From Actinomycetes bacterium (GTDB taxonomy: Bacteria > Actinomycetota > Acidimicrobiia > Acidimicrobiales > RAAP-2): a DNA stretch of 59,337 nucleotides. The DNA lies in the NCBI GenBank assembly GCA_021791145.1, contig JAJYXE010000032.1, positions 1 through 59,337 on the forward strand, in the 5' to 3' direction. Numbering within the stretch: position 1 is the first letter of the stretch; the number at the start of each line of letters is the position of its first letter. The notes beneath the pieces were generated by a model. That model was not told the origin of the DNA, made no database searches, and was given only the letters and a program-made list of their open reading frames with translations. Both the position numbers and the translations under genes were made by a program. This document shows positions 7,676-17,679 of the stretch, one piece after another.

Positions 7676-8916
7676 ACGGCCGCCAAACGGCGGTCGACCG
7701 CGTCGGCCGCAAGCTCCCGGGCGCTGCGGTCCGCATCGAGCACGTCGTCGACGCTTCGCAGCGGCGCGCCGTCACATCGGTCGAGGACCGCTGCGACGAC
7801 ATCGGCGATGCCCAGCCAATCGAGCCGGCCGTCCAGGAACGCCGCGACCGCCACCTCGTTGGCGGCGTTCAGCCACGCCGGGGCAGGGCCACCCGCCCGC
7901 CCCGCCGCGTAGGCGAGGTCGAGGCACGGGAAGGCTGCGCGGTCCGGCGGCTCGAAGCTGAGGGAGAGGGGCGCGGCCCAGTCGATCGCGCCAAACGCGT
8001 GCTCGAGCCGCTCCGGCCATCCCAGCGCGTACCCGATCGGGAGCCGCATGTCCGGCTGGGACAGCTGCGCGATGGTGGAGCCGTCGACCAGCTCGACCAT
8101 CGAGTGGACGACCGACTGGGGGTGGACGACGACCTCGATCCGGTCATAGGGGAGGCCGAACAGCTCGTGCGCCTCGATGACTTCCAGCCCCTTGTTCATG
8201 AGCGTCGACGAGTCGACGGTGATCTTGGGTCCCATGCGCCAGGTGGGGTGGCTGAGCGCGTCGGCGACGCCAACCGACCCCAGCTCGCCGCGGGTCCGGC
8301 CGCGGAAGGGCCCGCCCGAGGCGGTGACGAGCAGCCGAGTGACCGACGGGTACGGCACGAGCGGGGCGGGCTCGTCGCCACCAGGTTGCGGGTCCCCTGG
8401 CCCGATCCAGCCGCTCCCGTCGGCCCTCGGTCGACGGGGCTCGACCACCGACAGGCACTGGTGGATGGCGCAGTGCTCGGAGTCGACGGGCACGATCTGG
8501 GCGCCGGGGGTCCTGCGGGCGCGCTGGACGACGGGTGCGCCCGCGATCAGCGACTCCTTGTTGGCGAGGGCGAGCCGCCGGCCCGATTCGAGCGCCGCGA
8601 GCGTGACCGGCAGCCCGGCGAAGCCGACGACGGCGTTCAGCACCACGTCGGCCGCGTGCGCTGCGGCGACGAGCCCGTCGAGGCCGGTGAGGAGCTCGGT
8701 GCCGGCGGGGAGCAGGGGCTCGAGCTCCGCTGCGGCGCCGGGGTCGCCGATCGCCACGAGCGCAGGACGGAGGCGGTGCGCTTGGTCGGCGAGCGTCTCA
8801 ACGGACCGATGGGCCGCGATCGCGACGACGCGGTAGCGGTCGGGCGCAGCCTCGACCACGTCGACGGCCTGGGTCCCGATGGACCCGGTCGATCCCACCA
8901 GGCTCACGGTCGTCAT
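7672..8916 (-). CDS. dxr: 1-deoxy-D-xylulose 5-phosphate reductoisomerase
   Basis: Dxr makes methylerythritol 4-phosphate, the committed step of the MEP pathway, with NADPH. The 414 residues begin MTTVSLVGSTGSIGTQ, the dinucleotide-binding loop, and include LALANKESLIAGAPVV, VPVDSEHCAIHQCL, TASGGPF and HPTWRMGPKITVDSSTLMNK, the substrate and metal site. An insertion of roughly 25-30 Pro/Gly-rich residues lies between the DSEH segment and the TASGGPF loop, where most members have a short link. The ATG at 8916 is the only start that places the nucleotide loop correctly. It is coupled to rseP by a GTGA overlap. Confidence 0.95.
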   Translation of the reverse strand: MTTVSLVGSTGSIGTQAVDVVEAAPDRYRVVAIAAHRSVETLADQAHRLRPALVAIGDPGAAAELEPLLPAGTELLTGLDGLVAAAHAADVVLNAVVGFAGLPVTLAALESGRRLALANKESLIAGAPVVQRARRTPGAQIVPVDSEHCAIHQCLSVVEPRRPRADGSGWIGPGDPQPGGDEPAPLVPYPSVTRLLVTASGGPFRGRTRGELGSVGVADALSHPTWRMGPKITVDSSTLMNKGLEVIEAHELFGLPYDRIEVVVHPQSVVHSMVELVDGSTIAQLSQPDMRLPIGYALGWPERLEHAFGAIDWAAPLSLSFEPPDRAAFPCLDLAYAAGRAGGPAPAWLNAANEVAVAAFLDGRLDWLGIADVVAAVLDRCDGAPLRSVDDVLDADRSARELAADAVDRRLAAV

Positions 8917-9165
8917 CGGCCACCCAGCATGCCATCCCCGCAAGCCGCAACCGCCGCGCCGCTCGCCCGAGGGGCGGGACTCGCCGACGGACCGGCTCGC
9001 AGAAGCGCCCACGGACAGGCTCCCAGGAGCCGGGCTCCCTCGAAGACCGGGCGTTGGCTGCCTCGGCTCACCGCGTCTTGCAGCCGGGAGCACCTCGGCC
9101 GACATCTGGCAGCCGCGAGCACCTCGGCCGCCGCCTCGTCGCCCCTAACCGTCCCCTAGCCGCCC
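8917..9165. other. Intercistronic gap between cdsA and dxr with short direct repeats
   Basis: This 249-base gap within the operon holds no convincing gene. It contains an imperfect direct repeat of about 21 bases (CAGCCGGGAGCACCTCGGCC and CAGCCGCGAGCACCTCGGCC, near 9080-9130) and short runs of GCCCCTA. No promoter or terminator is evident. Confidence 0.5.
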
Positions 9166-11094
9166 CTAGCCGTGCCCGAACGCGCGAACCAGGTAGTAGG
9201 TGGCGGGAAGGACGAAGAGCAGGCCGTCCACCCGGTCCAGGAGCCCGCCGTGACCCGGCAGGATGCGGCCCATGTCCTTCAACCCGAGGTGACGCTTCAC
9301 CAGGGACTCGCACAGGTCGCCGATCGGGCTGACGACGGCCACGACCACGCCGAGCAGGGCCGCCTGGCCGAGGGTCCAGGGGTGCACGAGGTGGACGATG
9401 CCGACGGCGAACACGATCGCCGCGACCGCGCCCCCGAGGAGCCCCTCCCACGTCTTGCCCGGGCTCACCGCACTGAGCGGGTGGCGGCCGATCCACGCCC
9501 CTGCGGCGAGCGCGCCCACGTCGTAGGCCACAGCGGCGATCAGCGCGCCAAGAAGGTAGGCGATGCCGGTGCGGTGGGGGAAGAGGGACGGGGCGAGCAG
9601 TAGGGCTGCGTACGAGCCGAAGACGCCGACCCAGCAGAAGACGAAGAGGGTCGCCGCCGTGCTCCTCACCGGGTCCGCGCGGCGGTCCACGCCGAGGAGG
9701 TGCCAGACGAACGTGGCCGCGACGAGGAGCACCACCACGGCGGGGAGCGCGACGAAGGGCTTGTCGTAGGTTCCGACCAGGAGCCCCACGACCGCCGCGA
9801 TGCCGAGCAGCGACGCAGGGCGGTACACGCGGCGGAACGCGGCGTACGCCTCGATCGCCGCGGCAGCGAGCACGACGGTGACCACCACCATCGACGGCAC
9901 CGGGCCGAAGTGGAAGGCGAGCAGCGCGAGCCCCCCGATGACCAGCCCGCTCGCCACCGCGGCAGGGATGTTGCGCCCCGCGCGCTGGGAGAGCGCGTCG
10001 TCCCCGGCGTGCCGGGGCACCGGGGCACGCTGGGCGAGCGGCCGGTCGCCGACCGCGGGTGGCAGCGGCACGGTGCGGCGATCCGACGGCCCGCGGGTGG
10101 GGTGGCCGCGCGACCGCCTTGCGTCCTCCTCGCGCCTCGTCCGGTCGTCGGCTGCGCCGCGGCCCTCCAGCCGCATGTCCCCGGGCTCTGCCCCGTCGTC
10201 GTCGCCCGCTCGGACGGCGGCCGGGGCCTGTGGCGAAAGGAGCGTCGTCTCCTCGCCTGAGAAGTCGAGCTCTGCCTTCTCCGCCTCCTCGCCGGCACCT
10301 CCCCGGGCCAGCTCTTCGGCATCTCCCCAGGCCAGCTCTTCGACGGCTCCCCAGGTCAGCTCTTCGACGGCTCCCCAGGTCAGCTCTTCGACGGCTCCTT
10401 CGGCCAACGCTTCGAGGGCTCCCTCGGGGTCTCCGTCGGCGTCTCCACCGGCGTCTTTCTGTCCGGCTCCCGCAGCGTCGTCCACCGCATCCCGAGGCTC
10501 GTCGCCCGAGCCCCGGACGCCTGGGAGCTCGTCTGTCGGGAGCGTTGCGAAGCTGTCTGGCTCCCCGGCGCCTGGATGGGACACGGGCGCCTCCGGCGCG
10601 TCGAGGTCGAAGCTCCAGGGCTGGCGCTCTTCTTCGGCCGACTCCTTGATCAGCGTCGGCTCGTCGCCGGCAAGCCCGAGCAACGAGGCGCCGAGCGTCT
10701 CGTCGTGCTCCCAGTCGCGGCGCTCCTCGCGCCACGAGGGCTCCGGCAGCGACGCCCACGGATCCTGTTGACCAGCTTCGTCCCTTCGCGAAAGCACCGC
10801 CGGGATCTCCCCGGTCGGCGCCTCGGTCCAGTGGGGCAGCTGGGGCTCTTCGGGGACGGGCCAGTCCTCGGGTCCCCAGCCTTCGTCGGTGCCTGCGCCG
10901 AGGTCTGCCCCACCGGCGTCGGTGCCCCCGTCGATGGGTGGTCCCGCCGAGTCTCCGGCCCGCTCAGCGCCTACGATCCGCACCTGCTCGGTGCGGCGCG
11001 AGCCGGCATCCTCGTCGACCTCGTGCTGGTCCTCGTGGACTGTGTCGCTTGTCATGACGTCCGTTGTCACCACGTTCCCGCTCCGGGCCTGCAT
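9166..11094 (-). CDS. cdsA: Phosphatidate cytidylyltransferase with long acidic N-terminal extension
   Basis: CdsA makes CDP-diacylglycerol from phosphatidate and CTP at the membrane. The C-terminal 285 residues are typical: several hydrophobic helices and the signature SLVKRHLGLKDMGRILPGHG followed by GLLDRVDG. The full 642-residue frame carries about 330 extra residues at the N terminus, mostly acidic and low in complexity, including four 8-residue units of type VEELTWGA (24-base DNA repeat at 10311-10406). The frame is open from the ATG at 11094, 40 bases after frr, and no other strong start was seen near the first helix, so the extension is probably translated. It is predicted to be cytoplasmic. 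Confidence 0.92.
   Translation of the reverse strand: MQARSGNVVTTDVMTSDTVHEDQHEVDEDAGSRRTEQVRIVGAERAGDSAGPPIDGGTDAGGADLGAGTDEGWGPEDWPVPEEPQLPHWTEAPTGEIPAVLSRRDEAGQQDPWASLPEPSWREERRDWEHDETLGASLLGLAGDEPTLIKESAEEERQPWSFDLDAPEAPVSHPGAGEPDSFATLPTDELPGVRGSGDEPRDAVDDAAGAGQKDAGGDADGDPEGALEALAEGAVEELTWGAVEELTWGAVEELAWGDAEELARGGAGEEAEKAELDFSGEETTLLSPQAPAAVRAGDDDGAEPGDMRLEGRGAADDRTRREEDARRSRGHPTRGPSDRRTVPLPPAVGDRPLAQRAPVPRHAGDDALSQRAGRNIPAAVASGLVIGGLALLAFHFGPVPSMVVVTVVLAAAAIEAYAAFRRVYRPASLLGIAAVVGLLVGTYDKPFVALPAVVVLLVAATFVWHLLGVDRRADPVRSTAATLFVFCWVGVFGSYAALLLAPSLFPHRTGIAYLLGALIAAVAYDVGALAAGAWIGRHPLSAVSPGKTWEGLLGGAVAAIVFAVGIVHLVHPWTLGQAALLGVVVAVVSPIGDLCESLVKRHLGLKDMGRILPGHGGLLDRVDGLLFVLPATYYLVRAFGHG
10311..10406. 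repeat. 24-base tandem repeat in cdsA
   Basis: GCTCTTCG-containing units of 24 bases start at 10311, 10335, 10359 and 10383. They encode repeated Val-Glu-Glu-Leu-Thr-Trp-Gly-Ala blocks in the N-terminal extension of CdsA. The second and third copies are nearly identical, suggesting recent duplication. Confidence 0.9.
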
Positions 11095-11134
11095 CCTTCA
11101 TCCTCGTCGCGTGCCCAAGACCCGGGGCGCGCCC

Positions 11135-11707
11135 TCAGACTTCGAGCAGCTCCTTCTCCTTGTGCGCCAGAAGCTGATCGACGGCCGCCACCTGCTGGTG
11201 CGTGATCTTCTCGATCTCCTTTTCAACTCTGTCCAGCTCGTCTGAAGAGATGGACCCGTCCCTCTCGAGCGACTCCAGCTCGTGACGCGTGGCCCTGCGG
11301 AGGTTCCTGATCGCCACGCGCCCCTCCTCCGCTTTGTGGCGGACGACTTTCACGAGCTCCTTGCGCCGCTCCTCGGTCAGCGGGGGGAATGCGAGCCGGA
11401 TGACGGTACCGTCGTTGGACGGGTTGATGCCGAGATCCGAGCTCTGGATGGCCTTCTCGATCGCGGACAGCGAGCTCTTGTCGTAGGGGGACACGACCAG
11501 CAGCATCGCGTCGGGGACGGTGAACCCCGAGATCTGCCGCAGCGGCGTCGGAGTCCCGTAGTAGTCGACCATCAGGTGCTCCACCAGTGCCGGGGAGGCT
11601 CGGCCGGTCCTCACGGCCGCGAATTCGCTGCGGACGTGGTCGACCGCCTTCGCCATCTTGTCGCGGGCTTCCTCCAGGACCACCTCGACCAGGTCGTCGT
11701 CCATCAC
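11135..11707 (-). CDS. frr: Ribosome recycling factor
   Basis: Splits post-termination ribosomes together with EF-G. The 190-residue product is full length and has the family hallmarks [45 protein letters not shown] and [18 protein letters not shown]. The ATG at 11707 overlaps the pyrH stop as ATGA. The neighbours pyrH and cdsA are the usual ones. Confidence 0.97.
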   Translation of the reverse strand: MMDDDLVEVVLEEARDKMAKAVDHVRSEFAAVRTGRASPALVEHLMVDYYGTPTPLRQISGFTVPDAMLLVVSPYDKSSLSAIEKAIQSSDLGINPSNDGTVIRLAFPPLTEERRKELVKVVRHKAEEGRVAIRNLRRATRHELESLERDGSISSDELDRVEKEIEKITHQQVAAVDQLLAHKEKELLEV

Positions 11708-12423
11708 CGGACAAGCGTACCGATCCGTTCGCCGCTGAGCGCCCGGCGCAGATTGCCCGGCCCCATCAGGTCGAAGACCAAGATGGGCAGCTTGTTGTCC
11801 TTGCAGAACGTGATGGCCGTAAGATCCATGACCCGCAGGTCCTTCGCGATGACGTCCATGAAGGAGACCTCGTCGAAGCGGGTCGCCGAGGGATCCTTGC
11901 GGGGGTCGGCGCTGTACACCCCGTCCACGCCGCCGTGCGTGCCTTTCAAGAGCAGCTCCGCTTCGATCTCCGCGCTGCGCAGCGCGGCCGAGGTGTCCGT
12001 CGTGAAGTACGGGTTGCCCATCCCGGCCGCGAAGATCACCACGCGCCCCTTCTCGAGGTGGCGGATCGCCCGTCGGCGGATGTACGGCTCAGCGACCTCG
12101 GCCATGTGCACCGCGGTCAGCACACGAGTGGGCTGGTCCTTGTGCTCGAGCGCGTCCTGCAGCGCGAGCGCGTTGATGACCGTGCCGAGCATGCCCATGG
12201 TGTCAGAGGTCGCACGGTCCATCCCCGCGCCCGCACCGGTGGTGCCGCGCCAGATGTTCCCGCCTCCCACCATGACAGCGAGCTGCAGGGGCAGCTCTTG
12301 GAGCGCCTCGGCGATCTCGCCGGCGATCCGCTCGACGACAGAGGCATCGATCGTCTCGTCGGAAGCGGACGACGCGAGTGCCTCGCCCGACATCTTGAGG
12401 ACCAGGCGTCGCGGCTCACCCAT
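11704..12423 (-). CDS. pyrH: UMP kinase
   Basis: Phosphorylates UMP to UDP in pyrimidine synthesis. The 239 residues include [10 protein letters not shown] at the N terminus, the glycine-rich loop [45 protein letters not shown] and [13 protein letters not shown]. All are hallmarks of the hexameric bacterial UMP kinase (amino-acid kinase fold). The length is normal. It lies 40 bases after tsf. Confidence 0.97.
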   Translation of the reverse strand: MGEPRRLVLKMSGEALASSASDETIDASVVERIAGEIAEALQELPLQLAVMVGGGNIWRGTTGAGAGMDRATSDTMGMLGTVINALALQDALEHKDQPTRVLTAVHMAEVAEPYIRRRAIRHLEKGRVVIFAAGMGNPYFTTDTSAALRSAEIEAELLLKGTHGGVDGVYSADPRKDPSATRFDEVSFMDVIAKDLRVMDLTAITFCKDNKLPILVFDLMGPGNLRRALSGERIGTLVR

Positions 12424-12463
12424 GACCAGCGCCTCCGCTATCCCGCAGCCGGGTCCGGCGCGC

Positions 12464-13258
12464 TCAGGAGCCGATCACCACCTGAGCGAACCGGACGATC
12501 TTCGCCGACCCGAGAAGGTCGGAGATGGTGCGCTTCTCGTCGCGTACGTAGGGCTGCTCCACGAGCACCCGCTCCCTGAACCAGCCGTTCATCCTTCCCT
12601 CCACCACCTTGGGGAGCGAGGCTTCCGGCTTTCCCTCGTTGCGCGAGATCTGCTCAAGGGTGGCTCGCTCGGCGGCGACCTCGGCTTCGGGAACGTCCTC
12701 ACGACGCACGTACTCGGGACGGGAGAACGCGATGTGCACCGCCACGTCGTGCGCCAGCTCCTGGGTGCCCCCCTCGAGAAGGACGATCACCGCGTTGACG
12801 CCCCTGCCCGACTGCTGGTGGACGTAGCCGTCGAGCACCTGTCCCTCGTTGCTCTCCATGCGGACGACGCGGCCGACGGAGATGTTCTCCTGCAGCGAGG
12901 TGCGCAGCTGGTCGATCTCGCCCTTCCGCTCCTCGAGGGCCTGCTCGCCGTTCTCGGCGACGGCGGCCGCCAGCTCGTCGACAAGGGAGACGAAGTCGGG
13001 CGACTTCGCCACGAAGTCCGTCTCGCACCGGAGCTCCACGATCGCCGCGCTCGATCCCTGGCGAACGGCTGCGACCGCGCCCTGCGACGCTTCGCGCTCG
13101 TCGCGGGCTGCAGCCCTCGCGAGCCCCTTCAGCCGGAGCCATTGCATCGCGTCCTCCATCACGCCGCCGGACTCCTCGAGGGCGCGCTTCGCGTCCAGCA
13201 TGCCGACGCCGGCGAGCCGGCGAAGCGTCTGGACGTCCTTGGCAGTGAAATCTGGCAC
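12464..13258 (-). CDS. tsf: Translation elongation factor EF-Ts
   Basis: EF-Ts exchanges GDP for GTP on EF-Tu. The 264-residue product begins [20 protein letters not shown], has [12 protein letters not shown] and the second signature [16 protein letters not shown] with the TDFV contact motif. Length is normal for actinobacteria. It begins 3 bases after the rpsB stop. Confidence 0.97.
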   Translation of the reverse strand: MPDFTAKDVQTLRRLAGVGMLDAKRALEESGGVMEDAMQWLRLKGLARAAARDEREASQGAVAAVRQGSSAAIVELRCETDFVAKSPDFVSLVDELAAAVAENGEQALEERKGEIDQLRTSLQENISVGRVVRMESNEGQVLDGYVHQQSGRGVNAVIVLLEGGTQELAHDVAVHIAFSRPEYVRREDVPEAEVAAERATLEQISRNEGKPEASLPKVVEGRMNGWFRERVLVEQPYVRDEKRTISDLLGSAKIVRFAQVVIGS

Positions 13259-13261
13259 TTC

Positions 13262-14251
13262 TCAGGCCTCCGTGGTGATGGGGGTGGTCTCGGCCGGCTG
13301 GGCGGGCTCGATCGCCCCGTCCGACGCCGCGCTGCCAGGCCCGGCGACGGGCTCGGGTGGCGCTTCGCCAGCGGCTGCGGGCTCGGGCGGCGACTCGGCG
13401 GGCTCGGGCGGCGACTCGGCGGGCGGCTCGGCAGCGGTGGCGGCCGGCTCGGGCGGCGGCTCGGGGTGCGAGGCGTCGACGATCGCTCTCGGCCGGGGCC
13501 GCGGTGGCGCCGGCGGCGAGGTGGGCGCGCCGTCCGACTCGGGCCGGCGAGGAGCCGGGCGGTGCGCGGCGATCCAGCGTCCCTCGGCGACGGCGTCGGC
13601 GATCACCCGGCACATGAGTGAGCCCGAGCGGATCGCGTCGTCGTTCCCGGGGATCACGTAGTCGATCACGTCCGGGTCGCAGTTGGTGTCCACCACCGCC
13701 ACGACGGGCAGCCGCAGCTTGTTCGCCTCGGTGACCGCGATGTGCTCCTTCTTCGTGTCGATCACGAAGATCGCCTCGGGGAGCCGGTCCAGCCCGCTGA
13801 TCCCACCGAGGTTGCGGCTGAGCTTCTCCAGCTCTCTCACGTGGCGCAGCGCCTCCCGCTTGGGCATCGCGTCGAAGTCGCCCGCGACCTGCATCGCCCT
13901 CAGGTCCTGCATCCGCTTCACCCGGCCGGACACGGTCGCGAAGTTGGTGAGCATGCCGCCGAGCCAGCGCTGGTTCACGTACGGCATGCCGCAGGCAGCC
14001 GCGTACTCCGCGATCGGCCCCTGGGCCTGCTTCTTCGTGCCCACGAACAGCACGTTGCCGCCGCCTGCGACGAGGTCGCGCACGAAGGCGTAGGCGCTCT
14101 CGATCCCCTCCAGCGTCTTGTGGAGATCGATGAGGTAGATCCCGTTGCGCTCGCCGAGGATGTAGCGGCGCATCTTGGGGTTCCACCGGCGGGTCTGGTG
14201 CCCGAAGTGGACTCCGGCGCTCAGCAGCTGCCGCATCGTGACGACGGCCAT
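13262..14251 (-). CDS. rpsB: Ribosomal protein S2 with Pro/Glu/Ala-rich C-terminal tail
   Basis: A structural protein of the 30S subunit needed to recruit S1-like function. The first 235 residues are typical S2 ([76 protein letters not shown]). A tail of about 90 residues rich in Pro, Glu and Ala follows, containing repeated PPEPAES-type units; ordinary S2 is about 240-280 residues. The ATG at 14251 directly precedes the conserved start. This is the first gene of the long minus-strand operon; 154 bases separate it from xerC. Confidence 0.95.
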   Translation of the reverse strand: MAVVTMRQLLSAGVHFGHQTRRWNPKMRRYILGERNGIYLIDLHKTLEGIESAYAFVRDLVAGGGNVLFVGTKKQAQGPIAEYAAACGMPYVNQRWLGGMLTNFATVSGRVKRMQDLRAMQVAGDFDAMPKREALRHVRELEKLSRNLGGISGLDRLPEAIFVIDTKKEHIAVTEANKLRLPVVAVVDTNCDPDVIDYVIPGNDDAIRSGSLMCRVIADAVAEGRWIAAHRPAPRRPESDGAPTSPPAPPRPRPRAIVDASHPEPPPEPAATAAEPPAESPPEPAESPPEPAAAGEAPPEPVAGPGSAASDGAIEPAQPAETTPITTEA

Positions 14252-14405
14252 TCGATTCCTCCAGTCGGTTGCACTTCCCCGTGCGCAGCACCCCTCGGGG
14301 CGACCGCGGAACGCGCTCGGGTGCGGGATCGGTTTCTCGTACGCTGCCCGCCGGACGGCAGGCACGCAGGAGATTACCCGCTGCGCCGGGTCCCCGGCCA
14401 CCCGA

Positions 14406-15377
14406 TCAGGCCCGAGGGTGGGACCTCGAGTAGACCTCGACGAGCCGCTCCCTGCTGACGTGGGTGTAGATCTGGGTCGTCCGAAGGCTGGCATGGCCGA
14501 GCAGCTCCTGGACCACGCGCAAGTCCGCGCCTCCGTCGAGGAGGTGCGTGGCCATCGAGTGGCGCAACGCGTGCGGATGGGTGGGCACGGGCGAGCGGCG
14601 GTCGACGATGCGACGGACGTCTCGGGGACCGAGCCGCAGGCCCCGCCGGTTCAAGAAGACGGCCGCGGGCGGGCTGTCGGGTCCCGCCACGGCCGGACGG
14701 CCCTCTTCGAGCCACCGTCGGAGCGCCTCCGTGCAGCGGGCGTGCACCGGCACTCGGCGCTCCTTGGAACCCTTTCCCATGACCGTCACGGTGCGTGCCT
14801 CGAGATCCACGCCGGCGAGGTCCAGCCCGCAGAGCTCGGACACGCGAAGTCCGGCCGCGTAGAGGAGCTCGAGGACGGCGTCGTCGCGCAGCGCGTAGGC
14901 GACCGAGCGCGCGACCCTCTCCTCGGCGCGCTGCGCTCCCGCGCCTCGAGAGCCGGTCCCTGCACGACCACCGCCGCCGCTTGCACCGCGGCCCTCCAGC
15001 ATGACGTCCAGCTCACAGGGGGAGAGCACCGCAGGAAGGCGCCCTCCGGTGCCCGGGGAGCCCAGCCGGCGGGAGGGGTCCTCGTCGACGAGCGCCTGGC
15101 GGCGGCACCAGCCGAAGTAGTCACGGAGGGAGGCAGCCTTGCGGGCGACGCTCGCGCGCGCATAGCCGCGGGTCGCGAGGTACGCGAGGTAGCGGCGGAG
15201 CAGGAGCCGGTCGGCGGCGTCCGGGCTGGAGCGACCCGCTCGCGCGGCCCACTCGCAGAAGGCTTCGACGTCACCCAGGTACGCCCGCCGGGTGGCGCCA
15301 GAGCGTCCGAGCAACGAGCTCGCGTAGTCCCCGAGCCGCCAGGCCGGGGCGACCGTCCGGTCAGCGCCCTCCTCCAC
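14406..15377 (-). CDS. xerC: Tyrosine recombinase XerC/XerD family
   Basis: A site-specific recombinase, most likely the chromosome-dimer resolving XerC. The N-terminal SAM-like core-binding domain (about 1-110) is followed by the catalytic domain with all expected residues: Arg in [13 protein letters not shown], Lys in [10 protein letters not shown], His-x-x-Arg in [14 protein letters not shown], His in [11 protein letters not shown] and the nucleophile Tyr in IYTHV. The start is uncertain; the GTG at 15377 gives 323 residues, near family size, but no well-placed ribosome binding site was seen. There is no tRNA, attachment site or phage gene beside it, and its place next to rpsB fits the housekeeping enzyme. 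It diverges from the response regulator. Confidence 0.9.
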   Translation of the reverse strand: MEEGADRTVAPAWRLGDYASSLLGRSGATRRAYLGDVEAFCEWAARAGRSSPDAADRLLLRRYLAYLATRGYARASVARKAASLRDYFGWCRRQALVDEDPSRRLGSPGTGGRLPAVLSPCELDVMLEGRGASGGGGRAGTGSRGAGAQRAEERVARSVAYALRDDAVLELLYAAGLRVSELCGLDLAGVDLEARTVTVMGKGSKERRVPVHARCTEALRRWLEEGRPAVAGPDSPPAAVFLNRRGLRLGPRDVRRIVDRRSPVPTHPHALRHSMATHLLDGGADLRVVQELLGHASLRTTQIYTHVSRERLVEVYSRSHPRA

Positions 15378-15449
15378 CTCCCCACGGTATCGCCGAGTCC
15401 GGGCTCGACCGGTCCACCTCGGCCGCTCCCAGGCCGTAACCTTGGTGTC

Positions 15450-16133
15450 ATGGCAGGCCGCATCCTGATCGTGGAGGACGACGAGCGCATCCGCTCCTCC
15501 ATGCGGCTCGCGCTCGAGGGCGAGGGCTACGAAATCGACGAGGCCGCGAACGGGGAGACGGCGCTCGAGCAGTTCTCCGAGCAGCCCGCCGACGTCGCGC
15601 TCATCGACCTCATGCTGCCGGGGATGGACGGCTTCGAGTGCTGCCGAGCGCTCCGCCGCCAGAGCGCGGTGCCCATCATCATCGTCACCGCGCGCGCGGA
15701 CACCCATGACGTGGTCGCAGGGCTCGAGGCGGGGGCCGACGACTACGTGACCAAGCCATTCGTGACCAAGGAGCTCGGAGCTCGCATCCGCGCCCTGCTC
15801 CGGCGCGTCCGCCCGGTCGACGAGGAGCCGACCGTGCTCGCGTTCGGTGACCTGGAGCTCCTTCCAGAAGAAGGGGTGCTCCGCCACATTGGCGGCACCG
15901 AGGTCCACTGCACGAAGACCGAGTTCCGCCTGCTCTGCGAGCTGGCCTCGAGCCCCAACAAGGTCCTCAGCCGCGAGCAGCTCCTCGACCGGGTGTGGGG
16001 TTACGACTACTTCGGCGACGGGCGCCTCGTCGACGTGCACATCCGCCGGCTCCGCACCAAGGTCGAGCCGGACCCCGCACTCCCCCGCCACATCCTCACC
16101 GTCCGGGGCATGGGCTACAAGCTTGTGCCCTAA
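15450..16133 (+). CDS. mtrA: OmpR/PhoB-type response regulator, MtrA-like
   Basis: A DNA-binding regulator of a two-component system. The receiver domain (about 1-118) has the acidic pair IVEDDE, phosphoacceptor Asp53 in LIDLMLPGMDG, the Thr in VTAR and Lys in TKPF; the C-terminal winged helix (about 130-227) contains LSREQLLDRVWGYDYFGDGR and VDVHIRRLRTKVE. Sequence and gene order (regulator, kinase, GerMN lipoprotein) match MtrA-MtrB-LpqB of actinobacteria, which controls cell wall and division genes. The stop overlaps the kinase start region. A -10-like TAACCT lies seven bases before the ATG, so the mRNA may be leaderless. Confidence 0.85.
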   Translation: MAGRILIVEDDERIRSSMRLALEGEGYEIDEAANGETALEQFSEQPADVALIDLMLPGMDGFECCRALRRQSAVPIIIVTARADTHDVVAGLEAGADDYVTKPFVTKELGARIRALLRRVRPVDEEPTVLAFGDLELLPEEGVLRHIGGTEVHCTKTEFRLLCELASSPNKVLSREQLLDRVWGYDYFGDGRLVDVHIRRLRTKVEPDPALPRHILTVRGMGYKLVP

Positions 16134-17679
16134 GCCCCGCTCGCCGGCGCGTCCCGCACGACTGTGGACCCGCTTCGGCCTGAGAGCGCGGGTCATGACG
16201 ATGTTCGCCCTCGGCGCGCTGGTGCTCTCGGCGAGCATGGGGGCCATCAGCTACTTCACGACGCGGCACTTCCTCGTGGGCGACCGGGAGCGCACAGCGA
16301 TCCACGAGACCTTGCTCAACGCCACATACGTGAGCCAGCACGTCGCGGCAGGGACACCGATCGACCAGACGCTCACAGCGGTCACATCGCGCTCGCACTC
16401 GCTCCTCGAAGAGGGGGGTACGTGGTACGGACGGACATTCACCGTGACCCAGAGCTCGGTCCCCGCCTCGCTGCGCTCGATGGTGATCCGCCACCACACT
16501 GCAGCCTCGCAGACCTACGTCCTCCACGGCGCGCCGCAGATCGCCGTGGGCGTGCCCATCAAGTCGATCGGCGGCGCCTACTTCGAGATCTTCAACGTCG
16601 AAGACCTGGCCCACACCCTTCGAGTCCTCGCGCTCGCGCTCTTCGGCGCGGGCGTCGTGACCACCGTCCTCGGCGCCGCATTCGGCCGTTGGGCGAGCGG
16701 CCGGTCGCTGCGGCCCCTCACCGGCGTCTCGCGCGCGGCTGTGGCGATCGCAGGCGGCGACCTCGGGACGCGCCTCGTCTCGACTGCCGGCGACCCGGAC
16801 CTCGCCGCGCTGACGAGCTCGTTCAACCGGATGGTCGACCAGCTCCAGGAGCGCATCGAGCGCGAGGCGCGCTTCACCTCGGACGTGAGCCACGAGCTCC
16901 GCTCGCCGCTCACCACGCTGGGGGCGAGCCTCGAGGTGCTCGAGGTGCAGGCAGGGTCACTCAACGCGCAGGGCCGCCGCGCGCTCGAGCTCCTCACCGC
17001 TGACGTGCGCCGGTTCCAGCGGATGGTGGGCGACCTGCTCGAGATCTCGCGGTCGGACACCGGGTCGGCGGACGTCTCGCTCGAGGAGGTGGACCCCGGT
17101 GAGCTGGTGCGCCAGGCGGTCGCCGCGGCATATCGCGCGCTGCCGATCGACTCCCCGCCTCCCGTCGTGCAGGTCGATCCAGCGGTGCAGGGCACGCACC
17201 TGTGGGTTGACAAGCGACGCTTCGAGCGGGTCATGTCGAACCTCATCGAGAACGCGTCCCTCTACGGCGGAGGGGCGACGTCGGTGCGTGTGGCACCGGG
17301 CGGTCCCGGCACCGCCCCGGCGCGCGCGGTGCGGATCTCGGTGGAAGACGCGGGCCCCGGGCTCCCGCCGACCGAACGCACGCGGGTCTTCGAGCGCTTC
17401 TACCGCGGCCACGCGGCGTTCAAGCGCGGCGCAGGCACCGGAACTGGCCTGGGGCTCGCCCTCGTGGCAGAGCACGTCCGGGTGCAGGGGGGGAGGGTCT
17501 GGGCCGAGGAGGCGGAGGGCGGTGGAGCCCGTTTCACCGTCGAGCTCCCCGGCCAGCTGGCCGAGCCCGACGACGAGGTCGACGAGGCCACGGAGCCCGA
17601 CGCCGAGCTCGCGTTGCCCGACGCCGAGCTCGCAGGCGGACGAGACGGCAAGCCCGCAGCCGGGGACGGCCCCGCGTGA
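16123..17679 (+). CDS. mtrB: Sensor histidine kinase, MtrB-like
   Basis: The membrane kinase partner of the preceding regulator. It has a basic N terminus, a first membrane helix (FALGALVLSASMGAISYF), an extracytoplasmic domain of about 130 residues, a second helix near residues 165-190 (VLALALFGAGVVTTVLGAAFG), a HAMP domain, the phosphoacceptor motif SDVSHELRSPLTTLGA (His near residue 257), the N box MSNLIENASLYG and the ATP-lid motifs VEDAGPGLPP and GTGTGLGLALVAEHV. An acidic tail with repeated DAELA units ends the chain. The start is uncertain: TTG 16123 keeps the basic leader; ATG 16195 is the alternative. The stop overlaps the next gene as GTGA. Confidence 0.88.
   Translation: MCPKPRSPARPARLWTRFGLRARVMTMFALGALVLSASMGAISYFTTRHFLVGDRERTAIHETLLNATYVSQHVAAGTPIDQTLTAVTSRSHSLLEEGGTWYGRTFTVTQSSVPASLRSMVIRHHTAASQTYVLHGAPQIAVGVPIKSIGGAYFEIFNVEDLAHTLRVLALALFGAGVVTTVLGAAFGRWASGRSLRPLTGVSRAAVAIAGGDLGTRLVSTAGDPDLAALTSSFNRMVDQLQERIEREARFTSDVSHELRSPLTTLGASLEVLEVQAGSLNAQGRRALELLTADVRRFQRMVGDLLEISRSDTGSADVSLEEVDPGELVRQAVAAAYRALPIDSPPPVVQVDPAVQGTHLWVDKRRFERVMSNLIENASLYGGGATSVRVAPGGPGTAPARAVRISVEDAGPGLPPTERTRVFERFYRGHAAFKRGAGTGTGLGLALVAEHVRVQGGRVWAEEAEGGGARFTVELPGQLAEPDDEVDEATEPDAELALPDAELAGGRDGKPAAGDGPA

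Noticed and set aside
14252..14405. Promoter for the rpsB operon
   Set aside because: A promoter is expected in this 154-base gap, but no pair of hexamers with good spacing was convincing, so none is annotated.
14406..15377. Possible integrase of a mobile element
   Set aside because: The recombinase sits beside rpsB, with no attachment site, tRNA or phage gene nearby; the sequence fits the housekeeping XerC/D enzymes.
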